A stretch of DNA of 64,000 nucleotides from Metridium senile (taxonomy: Eukaryota; Cnidaria; Anthozoa; Actiniaria; Metridiidae). The DNA lies in contig OX459101.1 of the NCBI GenBank assembly GCA_949775045.1, positions 259,501 through 323,500 on the forward strand. The letters are read 5' to 3'. Shown here piece by piece: positions 42,783 through 54,300 of the stretch (positions within the stretch are counted from its first letter, which is position 1; each line of letters begins with the position of its first letter). The notes beneath the pieces were generated by a model. The model had not been told where the DNA came from. It searched no databases and was given only the letters and a program-made list of their open reading frames with translations. The position numbers and the translations under genes were made by a program.

Positions 42783-42901
42783 ATGGCTGCCAGTAGTCGT
42801 TTTGTCACTGTTAGCGAAGATGAAATTGAAAACTTTAAAGAAAATGCTGTCCCAAAATCGACTAAAGAAGCGACTAAGTTTGGTGTCAAGCTATTTAAAG
42901 G
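42783..42901 (+). other. Exon-like ORF start, possibly from a Crypton/DUF3504-type protein
   Basis: ATG at 42783 (context AAAATGG) opens MAASSRFVTVSEDEIENFKE followed by NAVPKSTKEATKFGVKLFK, with a possible donor AAAG|GTATCA at 42900-42901. The KSTKEATKFGVKLFK style recalls the N-terminal helix region of cnidarian DUF3504 (Crypton-derived recombinase) proteins; this is from memory and uncertain. No downstream exon was found. The segment from CTAAAGAAG (42862) is repeated 209 bp later at 43071. Upstream lies the ACGCAGGTGA...GCGCGCTGATTGG block shared with the dispersed repeats. Confidence 0.35.
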
Positions 42902-43146
42902 TATCATAGTAAATTTTCAGGTTTTTTTTTTTTTTGTAATTATGCGAGACAAAGTTTACAATTTTTACGCGTAACGTTCGCGCTTTTAAAAAATAAAATA
43001 TTTTCACTTTCAATGCTGTTTCCTTCTTTCTTTTTTGAAATAATCAGTTTTGTATTTATACTAAAGAAGCTACAAAGTTTGGTGTCAAGCTATTTAAAGG
43101 TATCATAGTAAATGTTCACGTTTTTTTGTCATTAAGCGAGACAATG

Positions 43147-43258
43147 CAATTATTCACCTCAGGCGAAGTGATTATCGGTGAATATTTACCTCGCAGCTCG
43201 AAGACTCGCCGCTCGGTAAATATTCACCGATAATCACTTCGCCTTCGGCGAATAATTG
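43147..43258. repeat. Palindromic hairpin repeat
   Basis: CAATTATTCACC and GGCGAATAATTG form the tips, and GGCGAAGTGATTATCGGTGA and TCACCGATAATCACTTCGCC the arms. It resembles the palindrome at 4737-4816 in sharing GATAATCACTTCG. Confidence 0.85.
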
Positions 43259-43426
43259 TTAAATATTTACAACATGATATAACAATTATCGTCAATAAAA
43301 TAAAATCATTCTTGAAAATGTAAAGCATCAAATAAACTTTTTTTAATACATCGAGGCTCCCCTCCCTCGAAATGATAATTGGTCAGTGCGGGCTTTACAT
43401 TAGGGATTACGGTCAACTTCACGACT

Positions 43427-43633
43427 TCAAAAGTTCATTGAATCTAACTGGTCATGAGGTACACATTTACGCTTTAACCGGGCGTTAGAACAGTGAGTTG
43501 GGTTTTTCATGTAATGTCTTGATAGCGATGGTTTATGTCGAAACAAGTCGAAACAACATTCGCAGTTAAAAACACGACTCTGCGAATCTCCTTCCATGAA
43601 AGGAGCTCGACTAAATTCCCTTCCAAAAAGCAT
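43427..43633 (-). other. Short ORF with C2H2-like zinc finger
   Basis: On the minus strand the 68-codon frame contains FNCECCFDLFRHKPSLSRHY, with a following CSNARLKRK. The C-x2-C and histidine layout resembles a C2H2 finger, although the second histidine spacing is irregular. It has an ATG and a stop but no proven partner exons. It lies within the copy B-specific insertion, so a transposon-borne gene fragment is likely. Confidence 0.3.
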
Positions 43634-44313
43634 GTTTGTATTAAATCAAGGTGCAAAGAAGTTTCACATGAACATTGCACTCTTAATTCGTTGTTTATTT
43701 TCTTCTTTCAATATATTCAAATATCGAAATACATGCGAATGTTGGTTGAATAAACGGCGAGCTGGGGGTTTTCCCTTCATTCTATTTATATCTTTATAAA
43801 ATACCGCATTACAAATGCACGGACTCAAGGCTAACAACTTTGGTGAATTCGTATGCAGGCCTGGTCGCAAATACATTACCTAGAGAAATTTATATGTAAT
43901 TTTCTGCTGGGGCCTTTGACGCCTCGTTTACTCTGATTTTTCAAATTCATATATCCTCTAGCTTGCAAATTTGATCATTTTTTCTCAAACTTTCACAATT
44001 TATTGTTATGGTGAATGCCTGTCATATGATAGCTATGTTTGTTCTTAAAATATCAATTTAAATATTATGATAATTTGTGGCGGCCATTTATGAAAGTCGT
44101 GTACAGCCAGTGCTTATTACTGACATACATGTATCCAACACGTACACTCACTCACGCTCACTGCCACTACAGCTATTTTACTCAGTGGCAAAAAACGTTT
44201 ATGTGTTCATTGCATGGATGTATAGGAATGAGATTTAAGTTTGTAACTGACTCATTGTCCATTAAATAACAAACAAACCAGTGATGACTGATAACCAAAT
44301 TGGCCTTCTATGA

Positions 44314-45224
44314 CATTACCAGAAATCGAAGACATGTGACGTCACCGCATGCTAAAGTTAGATTTGTGGCATTTAAAAATGGCCGCTCAGAATTACTGAT
44401 AAATGTATGGGCTCAGAAAGAAAATGTCTAATATATTTGCTAAATATCATTGTACTATCGGTGCCGCCTCCTAACTTTTAACTCGAGTATAAGTTCTATT
44501 CATTTATGTAAGTTACGTTTGATTTAGTTTTCTCAATATGCAGCACGAAGGAATAACATTATCGAGAAATAATTGCTTTACTTTAGTCTGTATTTCAGCG
44601 AAAAATGTGTAATTTACCTTGTGTTCAGCATCGTCTGCCATCGATAGTTTACATGGATCCATCCTTGCCGCCTTCTTAAAATGCTTCTGAGATTACGGGC
44701 TTTTTAATGCTGTTTTAGAAGTCTTTTCAAGTAATACACCAATGACGCAGATTAACGGTAAAAAGTGATGATTTTTTAGTTTTAAAAATTTCAATTTTAC
44801 ACCAAAATATCATAAAAAATGACCGATAAATCCTGCAAAGAAGCTTGTTTCGATCGTCGAGTCGATTGCAATGTTTACAGCTTAGTAGCCTGGTGATTTT
44901 ACGTGTTATACCGCTGTTTAAAGAATCCGAAGGCTTCTTAAGCGGGAAATTCAAAATTCAATGTTCATAGCATGGGCTTCCTGTGTCCTTTTGAAATTTT
45001 CTGACCTAATTCGTTCGAATTATTCTATGCCGAGCGTAAGCGAGCGCTTCAATTTTAAATATCTCAACTGCACAAGAAGCGCTTGGTACTTCTAAACAAA
45101 CTTATAGTAGTTTGGTTTTGATAAATTGATTTATTTCGATAGAAATTCGAGGATAATTCTGGACTGCCAGTAGACCGCTGGTCATAATATCGCGGACGTA
45201 AAATGTCTTAGATTTCTGGTAATG
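44314..45224. mobile_element. About 0.9 kb inverted-repeat element between copies B and C
   Basis: CATTACCAGAAATCGAAGAC and GTCTTAGATTTCTGGTAATG are inverted ends. TA within the ends (CAT-TA-CCAG, CTGG-TA-ATG) may be the target duplication. No transposase frame was seen. Confidence 0.6.
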
Positions 45225-45361
45225 ATTTATAAAATATTCAAATGCACTTTTGCACTTTTTTCGCAACTATAGTGTAAAAATACATGGTATAGTGCAAATA
45301 ATATACCTGTGAAACAAGTAGTACTAATTAGTACTAAATAGTGGTATAGTTAACCTTCTTA

Positions 45362-45474
45362 CAGTTCCGTTCAGTGACTTCCAAGTTGAGGTTGGTGCGC
45401 ATGATAGATTATGGTTTTGCGCGACAACTGAAACCTCGACTTGGAACTATTGTTCGTGATCACTGAACGGAATT
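45362..45474. repeat. Imperfect hairpin repeat
   Basis: AGTTCCGTTCAGTGA and TCACTGAACGGAATT are the ends, and CCAAGTTGAGGTTG and CAACTGAAACCTCGACTTGG the inner arms. It is another palindromic MITE family. Confidence 0.75.
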
Positions 45475-45630
45475 ATAAAAAGGTTTAGTAAATAATTGAA
45501 AACAATAGAATTATCATAATCTATAGGTATGAAAGTATACATCACTTGAGATATTCCCTTCGAAAAGGGGTTTTACCATTAAACCTAATAATAATTGATA
45601 TTTATCAATTTTAAATAAGTTTACACTTTT

Positions 45631-45821
45631 ACAGCGCGACGCGCAAAAGTATGATCACTTTTAATATATTCGCATACTTCTATGCACGGACTTTATGCTG
45701 CGAAACGGTAAAATCAGTCAACTTCACATCAAATGTGTCTGTTTAAAGCACTGAGTAAACTCCCGTGCATAGAAGTATGCGAATACATTAAATGTGGTCA
45801 TACTTTTGCGCGTCGCGCTGT
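45631..45821. repeat. Palindromic element with GCGCGACGCGC tips
   Basis: ACAGCGCGACGCGCAAAAGT and CTTTTGCGCGTCGCGCTGT are inverted, as are TTCGCATACTTCTATGCACG and CGTGCATAGAAGTATGCGAA. It is inserted within the dispersed repeat represented by 25450-25860. Confidence 0.85.
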
Positions 45822-46190
45822 AATAAGTATTATCAAAACTACTTCACTACTACACTGACCTAATAATAATTGATATTTATAATTTTTAAATAAGTTTACA
45901 TTTTGAATAAGTATTATCAAATTTCCTTCTCAAAACACTTACTTTATAATCATTGTTATTAGTAGAAATACGCAGGTGAAAATCTCGCGCGCTGATTGGT
46001 TCGATAACTTTTTTTCGATAGTCACCTGCGCGCGCTTATAGAAATAATTAATGAACAGTTTTTCTTCTATTTACTTTTTGAAAGAATCACCTTTGTATTT
46101 ATACTAAAACAATTATTCTCCTCAGGCTCGATAAATATCGATGATTAATCACCTTGGTTGTCATGGTTATTATTTGTCGATATTTGACGT
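45822..46190. repeat. Dispersed repeat, copy 2 (first copy 25450-25860)
   Basis: It contains the same ordered blocks as the first copy, including AATACGCAGGTGAAAATCTC and TCGATAAATATCGATGATTA, with a few base changes. Confidence 0.8.
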
Positions 46191-46255
46191 CAGCCAATCA
46201 CAGCGCCGATAATCCGACGAAAAGTATATAAGACAACCATCATCCAGTCTACACC

Positions 46256-46299
46256 ATCGCCTGATGAAGACTAGCAGATTGCAGTCGAAACGTCGCGGT
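46256..46299 (+). ncRNA. Candidate hammerhead ribozyme motif
   Basis: CTGATGA (46261-46267) is followed by GACT...AGTC (46269-46272 pairing with 46283-46286, stem II), then GAAACGTC (46287-46294). Stem I can form between ATCGC (46256-46260) and GCGGT (46295-46299), five pairs with one G-U. These are the conserved core and layout of a type I hammerhead. Stem III is only ACGU with no loop, so cleavage would need two molecules to pair through the self-complementary ACGU. Penelope-like retroelements are known to carry such short-stem-III hammerheads. Just upstream are CCAAT (46193) and TATATAAG (46225), as in an element promoter. Confidence 0.6.
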
Positions 46300-46568
46300 A
46301 TTTCTACCAATGACCTCAATCGTGAGACAATTGATTAAGTATCCTTTTAATTTCACATTCCACGATGAATAACTTATTTCCTTTTAATAAATGAATTGTT
46401 TAGTAATATCTAAAGGCCATAATTAATCGTACAAGACGTAGTCATATAAAGCATTGAAATCCCTTCCTTTCCTCATTGTCGGACTTTAAACATTTTACGT
46501 CCAACTTATACACACAAATATACGAAACAAACTGATGTATTACGGTAATTCGGTGTTTACTTAAATCA

Positions 46569-47325
46569 AACACACTCCAATAATGGTAATATACCATTAA
46601 CTAATGTATTAGTGTGATAATAAGTTTGACAAATGTAACTTTTCGCCGAATTTATTGCCTAGAAGCGATCAGTTTTGAAAGCGATTTAATTAAGAACCGC
46701 CGGGCCGAAACACAAACAGAACAGTGCTTCGATTCAAATCAGGTAATAAAACACATGTTATTCTGTGTATGATTAAACCTAAACACTCCAATAATGTAAA
46801 TAAACTTTTAACTAATGTATTAGTGTTATAATAAGTTTGACAAATGTAAGTTTTCGCCTAGTTTATTACCTAGAAGTGATCAGTTTTGAAAGCGCTTTAA
46901 ATAAGAACCGCCGGGCCGAAACACAAACAGAACAGTACTTCGATTCAAATCAGGTAATAAAACACATTTTATTCTGTGTATGGTTTAACCTAAACACTCC
47001 AATAATGTAAATAAACTTTTAACTAACGTATTAGTGTTATAAGACTTATAATAAGTTTGACAAATGTAAGTTTTTGCCAAGTTCATTTGCGAGTTACGAA
47101 AGTTTATGACGAAAGGAAAAGCGCTTAGCAACGAACTCACATACACAACAGTATTTCGATTCAAATCACGTAATAAAACACATGTTATTCTGTGTATGAT
47201 TAAACCTAAACACTCCAATAATGTAAATAAACCTTTAACTAATGTATTAGTGTTATAATAAGTTTGACAAATGTAACTTTTCGCCCAGTTTATTAACTAG
47301 AAGTGATCAGTTTTGAAAGCGCTTA
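46569..47325. repeat. About 210 bp tandem repeat, four copies
   Basis: Units begin at ACACTCCAATAATG near 46572, 46783, 46993 and 47209. Each includes CTAATGTATTAGTGTTATAA, TAAGTTTGACAAATGTAA and ACACATGTTATTCTGTGTAT, with changes and indels between copies. No coding potential. Confidence 0.85.
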
Positions 47326-47375
47326 GCGGATAGCGGGTGAAGGGTAGCGGGTAAAGGGTAGCGGGTAAAGGGTAA
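47325..47375. repeat. AGCGGGTAAAGGGT tandem repeat
   Basis: Three to four units of about 14 bp follow the long tandem array. Confidence 0.85.
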
Positions 47376-47739
47376 CGAAAAAACCTGATTATTATGATGT
47401 CCAAAATACTAGTAAGCTAAAATAATAATAGTGAAAAATATTATAACTGACTTAATGTGTTTTTTTTTTTGCAAACGCTGAGAAGAGTACCGAGTACGGT
47501 CTCTTGCAATTTGTACTCTTTGAAAAACACACTCGTGCGAATTATTCCCAAATTGCACTCGAAACCATATGATTACCTATACTAATAAGTTTGTCAAATG
47601 TAAGTTTTTGTCTTGATCTTCTGTGATCTTCCTTTGTCTTTTTAACTATATTCCAAATGTACAAATGTTCTATTTGTATGGCAACGTTTTTGAAATTAGG
47701 TGTATACATTAAAATTATTTTGCACATTAAAGAGAATCC

Positions 47740-48389
47740 CGAGATTACGCAGTTATGCGTCTTGTTCTAAATTGTTTGAAATTTCTATTGTGTAAGTTAC
47801 TATAATAACCATAAACATTTTTCTTGACAAAAGAGAACTAATTAAAGACATTGGTTTATCAATTATTTACTATGATTGGTTCTCTGGCACGACACACATT
47901 TTTAAGTTTGACGACATTGTCCACGGCCTAAAGGGAAACCAGAGGTCCTATTCCCAAGGCGAGAGCGGCATTCTGGACTAAAATGATTGCATCACTCTTT
48001 GCCCTATTCGAAAAGTCACAAGGAAAATCGAAAAGAAACGACCCCTTGCATGTTTGAAATTATTGAATTGCAATGAGAAAAGCGGTAATTATTTGAATGT
48101 TTAGATTTCAACCTATCAACGCACGCTTTCAGTGCCCTAAATGTTTTCCAGATTAATCATGCTCTAAATTATTCATAAATATTTGCAGCATAAAATAACA
48201 TGTGCCTGTTATTTGCTAAATTTGCTACAAACGCGCACGACCCCACGCATGGGTATTTCCTTGCATGTGTAAAATTATTGAATTGCAATGAGAAAAGCAG
48301 TTCAGCTAGTTAATAATTCATAATGAGTAGTTACTTAGCAATATCAACTCGTATATAGTCCACTTTGAGCTGCATCTTAACCGACGAAC
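47740..48389. repeat. Upstream flank of copy C, duplicated upstream of copy D
   Basis: TTAAGTTTGACGACATTGTC, CCAGAGGTCCTATTCCCAAG and ACGACCCCTTGCATG recur in order at 59520-60142. A further shared block (AATGAATTGTTTAGTAATAT) lies at 46391 and 59319, separated in copy C by the long tandem array. Copies C and D therefore arose by a segmental duplication that includes at least 700 bp of upstream DNA. Confidence 0.85.
48352..48357 (+). promoter_or_regulatory. TATA box of copy C
   Basis: TATATA in ATCAACTCGTATATAGTCCA lies 38 bp before the copy C start codon. The upstream ATG used in copies B and D is ACG here (CCGACGAACATG), so translation must begin at the second ATG. Confidence 0.55.
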
Positions 48390-51300
48390 ATGAACGTTTT
48401 CCTTGTCATCCTGAACCTTTTCATAACAGTCAAAACAATGGACATCATCAAATCTCAGGGCGATTTTCAGTTCGGTAACTTTGCTAAAACTGCAGAAGGA
48501 CATGTTTTGGTCAAGAATGATAGTCTTGTGTCAAGAACATTGACTCCCAGTGAAGACCAGTGTATGTTTGAGTGTGTAAAGCATCCAACGTGCGTGTCTA
48601 TTAATGTGATTCCACTGAACTCCTCGTCATTCCAGTGTGAGATGTTTAGCTGGACAGCGAAGAATTTGAGTAGATTTCTTGTTCCAAAAGGAGATGCTTA
48701 TCACTCTACACTGCAGGTAATGAATTAGATCAGAGAGGATAGGAGGTAGAAACACTGTTAAAATAACTCAAAATAGACTTGGAGATTGGAGAAATCACTG
48801 GAAGAAAATAGGACGAGAGAGGAATGTGTATATAATAAGAGAAATGCGCGAGAAACGTTGCCAATGTTGTTTGTTCCACTTCCAGGCGTAGTCAATCGAA
48901 TGATTCGGAAATTGAATACAATCGAACGCAATCATATGATTGGATTCGATTGTATTCGGTATTCGGAGTATACATAAGTCAAAACTGTGTATTTCTATTG
49001 ATACGATTTTTACGTCCAAATAATTTGCGCATACAGTACTTACCCGCTTATAAGAACCTGCAATTTAAGAACCTGTTAGCCTAAAAATATCAATTTAGAC
49101 CCCATTTACATAAGAACCTATTTAGCCTAAAATTTGAAACAGGTTCTTATTTTAGAAAATAAACCTCAACAAATCTTCAGGCAAAAGGAAAAGACATGAC
49201 TCAAAAGTAGTGAACTTGAAATATCTACTAAAATGGGTCATGGTGACATATTGTCTAAAGGCCAGACCAGTTTTGGCATTAAATTAATATACATGCCACC
49301 CTTCTACCAGCCACGGGTGTATAAAATATTTCTCATTAAATAAGAACCCATTTAAGAACCTAAATAGCCTAAAATTCCGCTAAACACCATTTTCCTAAGA
49401 ACCCGTTTAGGCTAAATTTGAAAAAATGGGTTCTTGATAAGCGGGTAAGTACTGTATCAAACTCCAAAACCGTGCCAGGCTTTATTGATTGGGTTTCTGA
49501 GTTATCACGTTAGGCATCATGTCACTTGAGGGTTTTTTCAATAGGCAAAATTGAAATAAATATTACTTTTAGAAGAAAATAAAAATCAATAAAGGCTTGC
49601 ACGGTTTTGGAGTTTATTATGCGCAGATTATTTTGACGTAAAAATGTTTTGACTTATATTCGCGCAAACAAGACTGTGTTCGGGTAAAATCATGCGGTGC
49701 TCGCCAAATATACATTACTTCTAAAAAACGTATATATTATCATAATCTTTGTTCTATAACCTTGAAAATGATATATAGTTTATTAGCTTTTCCTTAAATG
49801 AGACGCGAAAAACAATTTTCAAACGAAGGCATGTCGCGAAGGTTGACAGTAACCTTAATTGTCTTTTTCTAGGTATTTGAGCAGATGACACTAAATTAAA
49901 AAATCTGCGAGGGGGGACTATACTTTAATCGTGTTTTTATTATGCATGCTTTAATATAAGTGACTTGTGAATGATTCTTTTTGTAAAACCTTTTTTCTCA
50001 AGTCTGGCGCGTGAGTAAAACTTTTTAAATCTTGTTTTTCATCATGTTTAATTTTGCACTGTTTGTACTTTAATGATACTCTGCCACGTTTAAGAATTTG
50101 ATAGTTGATAGAAATAGTTCTTTTTGTAAAACCTTTTTTCAAGACTGAAATCTTGCCAATTTTTTTGCACGGTAGGTAATTTAACTTAGTTTGTCACGTA
50201 GCTGACACTAAAAAGCTGCGAGGGAGACTACTTTAAACTGAGTGAGTTTTGGATGATTCTTGACGAGTTGGTTTTTGTAACTGAAATGATGTTAGGGAAT
50301 ATAATATCTACTCTCCTCCAGTCTCTTCATACGTTTAGCAATAATGTTGAAGCAGCCATCTTGATATGAGCTTCACAAAACAAATATGGTATTAAAACCA
50401 ATAATTTGCATATCTGAATTTTCCAGAGCATGGGTATAGTGGTTCTCCCTATTATTTTAGATATTCCTCACTATTTACTGTCAGTGATTTACACCGTCTC
50501 CCTATTATTTTAGATATTCCTCACTATTTACTGTCAGTGATTTACACCATCTCCCTATTATTTTAGATATTCCTCACTATTTACTGTCAGTGATTTACAC
50601 CTTCTCCCTATTATTTTAGATATTCACCACTATTTACTGTCAGTGATTTACACCATCTCCAATTATGCAGTTTACTGTAGTTTAGCCAGTGTGTGTAGTG
50701 TAGGGTAGTTTAGCTAGTATAATGTAGGGTAATGTATTTTAGCCAGTGTGTGTAGTGTAGAGTAGTTTAGCTAGTATAGTGTAGGGTAATGTAGTTTAGC
50801 CAGTGTGTTGTAGTGTAGAGTAGTTTAGCTAGTATAGTGTAGGGTAATGTATTTTAGCCAGTGTGTGTAGTGTAGAGTAGTTTAGCTAGTATAGTGTAGG
50901 GTAATGTAGTTTAGCCAGTGTGTGTAGTGTAGGGTAGTTTAGCTAGTATAGTGTAGGGTAATGTAGTTTAGCCAGTGTGGTGTGGTGTGGTGTGGTGTGG
51001 TGTGGTGTGGTGTGGTGTGGTGTGGTGTGTATTTTTTTTTTTTAAACACGGAAAATCATCAGTCAATATTTACAAAATTAAAAATAAAATAGCTACTGTT
51101 TTACATGATTGCCGTGTGGGAATCTCAAAAATTAAGAGAGGCCTGGTTCAATTTAGATTTAAAACTTGCTAAGGAACCAGAGCTTCTAATATTTTCGGGT
51201 AAACCGTTCCATATTTTGGCACCACTGTAACTAAAAGACCTTTTCAGGTAATTAGTACGTGGTTTAGGTAAGTTTAATTTGCCATCATTGTTTCGTAAGT

Positions 51301-54300
51301 CATACTTGGTGCTACGGGGATGGAACAAATCACTTAGGTACGCCGGGGCAAGCTTATGCAAAGATTTGAACATCATGATTGCTTTGAGCTTTTTCCGGCG
51401 ACTAGAAAGATTATCCCAGTGAAGGGACTCAAGAAGAGAAGTAGAGTCAGTTTCATAGTTACTTTTTGTAACCACCCTAGCAGCACGGTTCTGTAATTTT
51501 TGCAGTTTTTCGGATAAATAATTGCTTAATCCATCCCACACTTGGCAACAATAGTCAAAGTGTGGGAGGATTAAGACTTTGTAAATTAAAACTGCAGTCT
51601 CTATGGGAATAAACTGTCGTATTCTTCTTAGGGCGCCTATGCCAGAAGCAATTTTTTTTGAAATTTCTTCAATGTGATGGGACCAAGAGAGTTTGTCGTC
51701 AATAGTAAGTCCTAGTGATTTAGTGTGTTGGACTTTCTCAATACCAGTCCCCTCTATTTCTAGCGCTATTTCGTTAATTAATTGAGCTGAGAGTCTTTGC
51801 CGAGATCCCATTACCAGAAACTCAGTCTTTGCTATATTGAGGCTAAGCTTGTTTGCTTTAAGCCAGCAGTTAAGGTTGAGAAGCTCTGAGTTCATGCAAA
51901 TTTGGAGGTCGTTTAGGTTATCGGCAGAGAAGCTTATATTAGTATCATCAGCATACATGTTGGGCTTTCCCCTATTTAGACAAATGGGTAAATCATTTTG
52001 GTTTTGGTTTGTTTTCCCTTTGTTTTGTTTTTCTAATTGTTCTAATTTCTTTATCCAAAGGGCGTTTGCTTGAATGGTGGGACGTGTGTACAGTTAATAT
52101 CAGGGACATGCCAGTGCGCATGTCCCACTGGATTCAAGGGCAGCAGCTGTGAAATAGGTAGGTTAATTGGTTGACTGATTCCTTGGCAACTTGGAATGTT
52201 TATTGCATTGGATTCCATTTTCTTGTTTTTCTTTGCCTGACCTTCAAGTCAACAAAGTCTATTCAATAAAGTTAGTCATTAAAAATCTGCAAAGCTGGGA
52301 CCGCAGAGGGTCATGGAAAATATTTTATAACACACAAATAAAGCCTTTTCACACAAGTTAAAGCTTATAACATAACACAACACAACACAACACAACACAA
52401 CACAACACAACACAACACAACACAACACAACACAACACAACACAACACAACACAACACAACACAACACAACACAACACAACACAACACAACACAACACAA
52501 CACAACACAACATATAATAACATATAATAACATATATAATAACATATAATAACATATAATAACATAACATATAATAACATATAATAACATATAATAACAT
52601 AACATATAATAACATATAATAACATATAATAACATATAATAACATATAATAACATATAATAACATATAATAACATATAATAACATATAATAACATATAAT
52701 AACATATAATAACATATAATAACATAACATATAATAACATATAATAACATATAATAACATATATAATAACATATAATAACATATAATAACATATATAATA
52801 ACATATAATAACATAACATATAATAAAATGAAATGCTGTCAACTCGACCCTGTACCAGTTACCGTCCTAAAGCCTTGTTTGCCTGTATTGTTACCAGCGA
52901 TTACAGAAATAGTGAATCGTTCGTTATCTTCTGCCACTATGCCTCAATGCCTCTTCTGAAGAAACCATCACTAGACTTTAAAGTTTTGAAGAACTTTAGA
53001 CCTATATCAAATCTGCCTTTTATATCTAAAGTTATTGAAAAATCAGTATGCTCTCAACTTATCAACTACATTGATTCTAACAACCTGGGAGAAATTTTCC
53101 AATCTGCATACAAGAAAATGCACAGTACTGAGACGGCTTTGTTGAAAGTCCAAGATGATATCCTGAGGTCCATCGACAACAATAGATCTGTTGCTCTGCT
53201 TCTTCTTGACTTATCGGCTGCTTTCGACCTAGTCGATCATGACATCTTGCTACACCGTCTTCAACATCTCTTTGGTATTACGGGTAAGGCGTTTGATTGG
53301 TTTCACTCATACCTCAACAATCGCAAACAGTTTGTAAGTGTACGCGGACATTCATCGCCCTTGCACCAATTAAATCAAGGCGTACCACAAGGCTCCGTTC
53401 TCGGACCAATTCTGTATTTGCTGTACACATTTCCACTTGGTAGTATTGTAAAGAAGCATGGCATGAACTACCATCTCTATGCCGACGATACACAGTTATA
53501 TGTTTCCTTTGACTCATGTCAACCTGATGATCATACTTCAACCAAGCTTGAAGCTTGTATTAGTGACGTTAGTAATTGGATGGCAACCAACAGATTAAAA
53601 CTGAATTCTGATAAAACCGAACTTCTTGTCTTCAGTTCTCAATTTCGTCCAGCTACATCACTTCAGCTTCACGTCAATGATGATGTCATCGAATCTTCTA
53701 AGAAAGCCAGGAACATTGGTGTACTTTTTGATAAGCATTTAAAGTATGAGTCTCAAGTGAAAGCTATTTGCAAGTCGTCCTTTTTCCATCTTCGCAACAT
53801 TTCACGTATCAGGAAATATCTTTCTGTTAGTAGTACCAAAACACTGCTTTTATCACTTGCAAGTTAGACAGCTGCAATTCCGTGCTATATGGCCTCCCAA
53901 AATACCTCATTAACAAGCTTCAACTGGTTCAAAATTGCGCAGCAAGACTCATTTTTAGACAAAGCAAATATACTCATGTTACTCCATTGATGAAGGAACT
54001 TCATTGGCTTCCTGTAAAGTACCGTATAATGTTTAAGATCCTACTTATGACTTACAAAGCTCTCAATGGACTTGCTCCTGTCTACATAAAAGATTTGTTG
54101 GTGAAATATTGCCCCTCACGTTCTCTGCGCTCTGCAAAAAGATCTCTACTTAATGTCCCAGCCTCAAACACAGCTACATACGGCGATCGTGCCTTTAGTA
54201 TTGCAGCACCTAAGTTGTGGAATGCTTTGCCTGATGATGTCAAGTCCTGCGAAACTTTAAACAAATTTAAAACAAAACTAAAAACACATTTTTTTACCTT

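Larger units (their letters stand above)
42490..43885. mobile_element. About 1.4 kb insertion in copy B flank, absent from copy A
   Basis: The copy A sequence ATGCTAAATGAAAAATGTAG followed by AGATTTATATG is split here by about 1.4 kb. The insert holds a short exon-like ORF (42783), a partial duplication of it (43071-43143), a palindrome (43147-43258) and a zinc-finger-like minus-strand ORF (43427-43633). Exact ends and class were not resolved. Confidence 0.5.

Noticed and set aside
52279..52842. Long minus-strand frames of CVVLCCVVL and VIICYYML repeats (also 54456-54871 and 63522-63801)
   Set aside because: They follow exactly the AACAC and ATAACAT satellites; any frame of the repeat is open.
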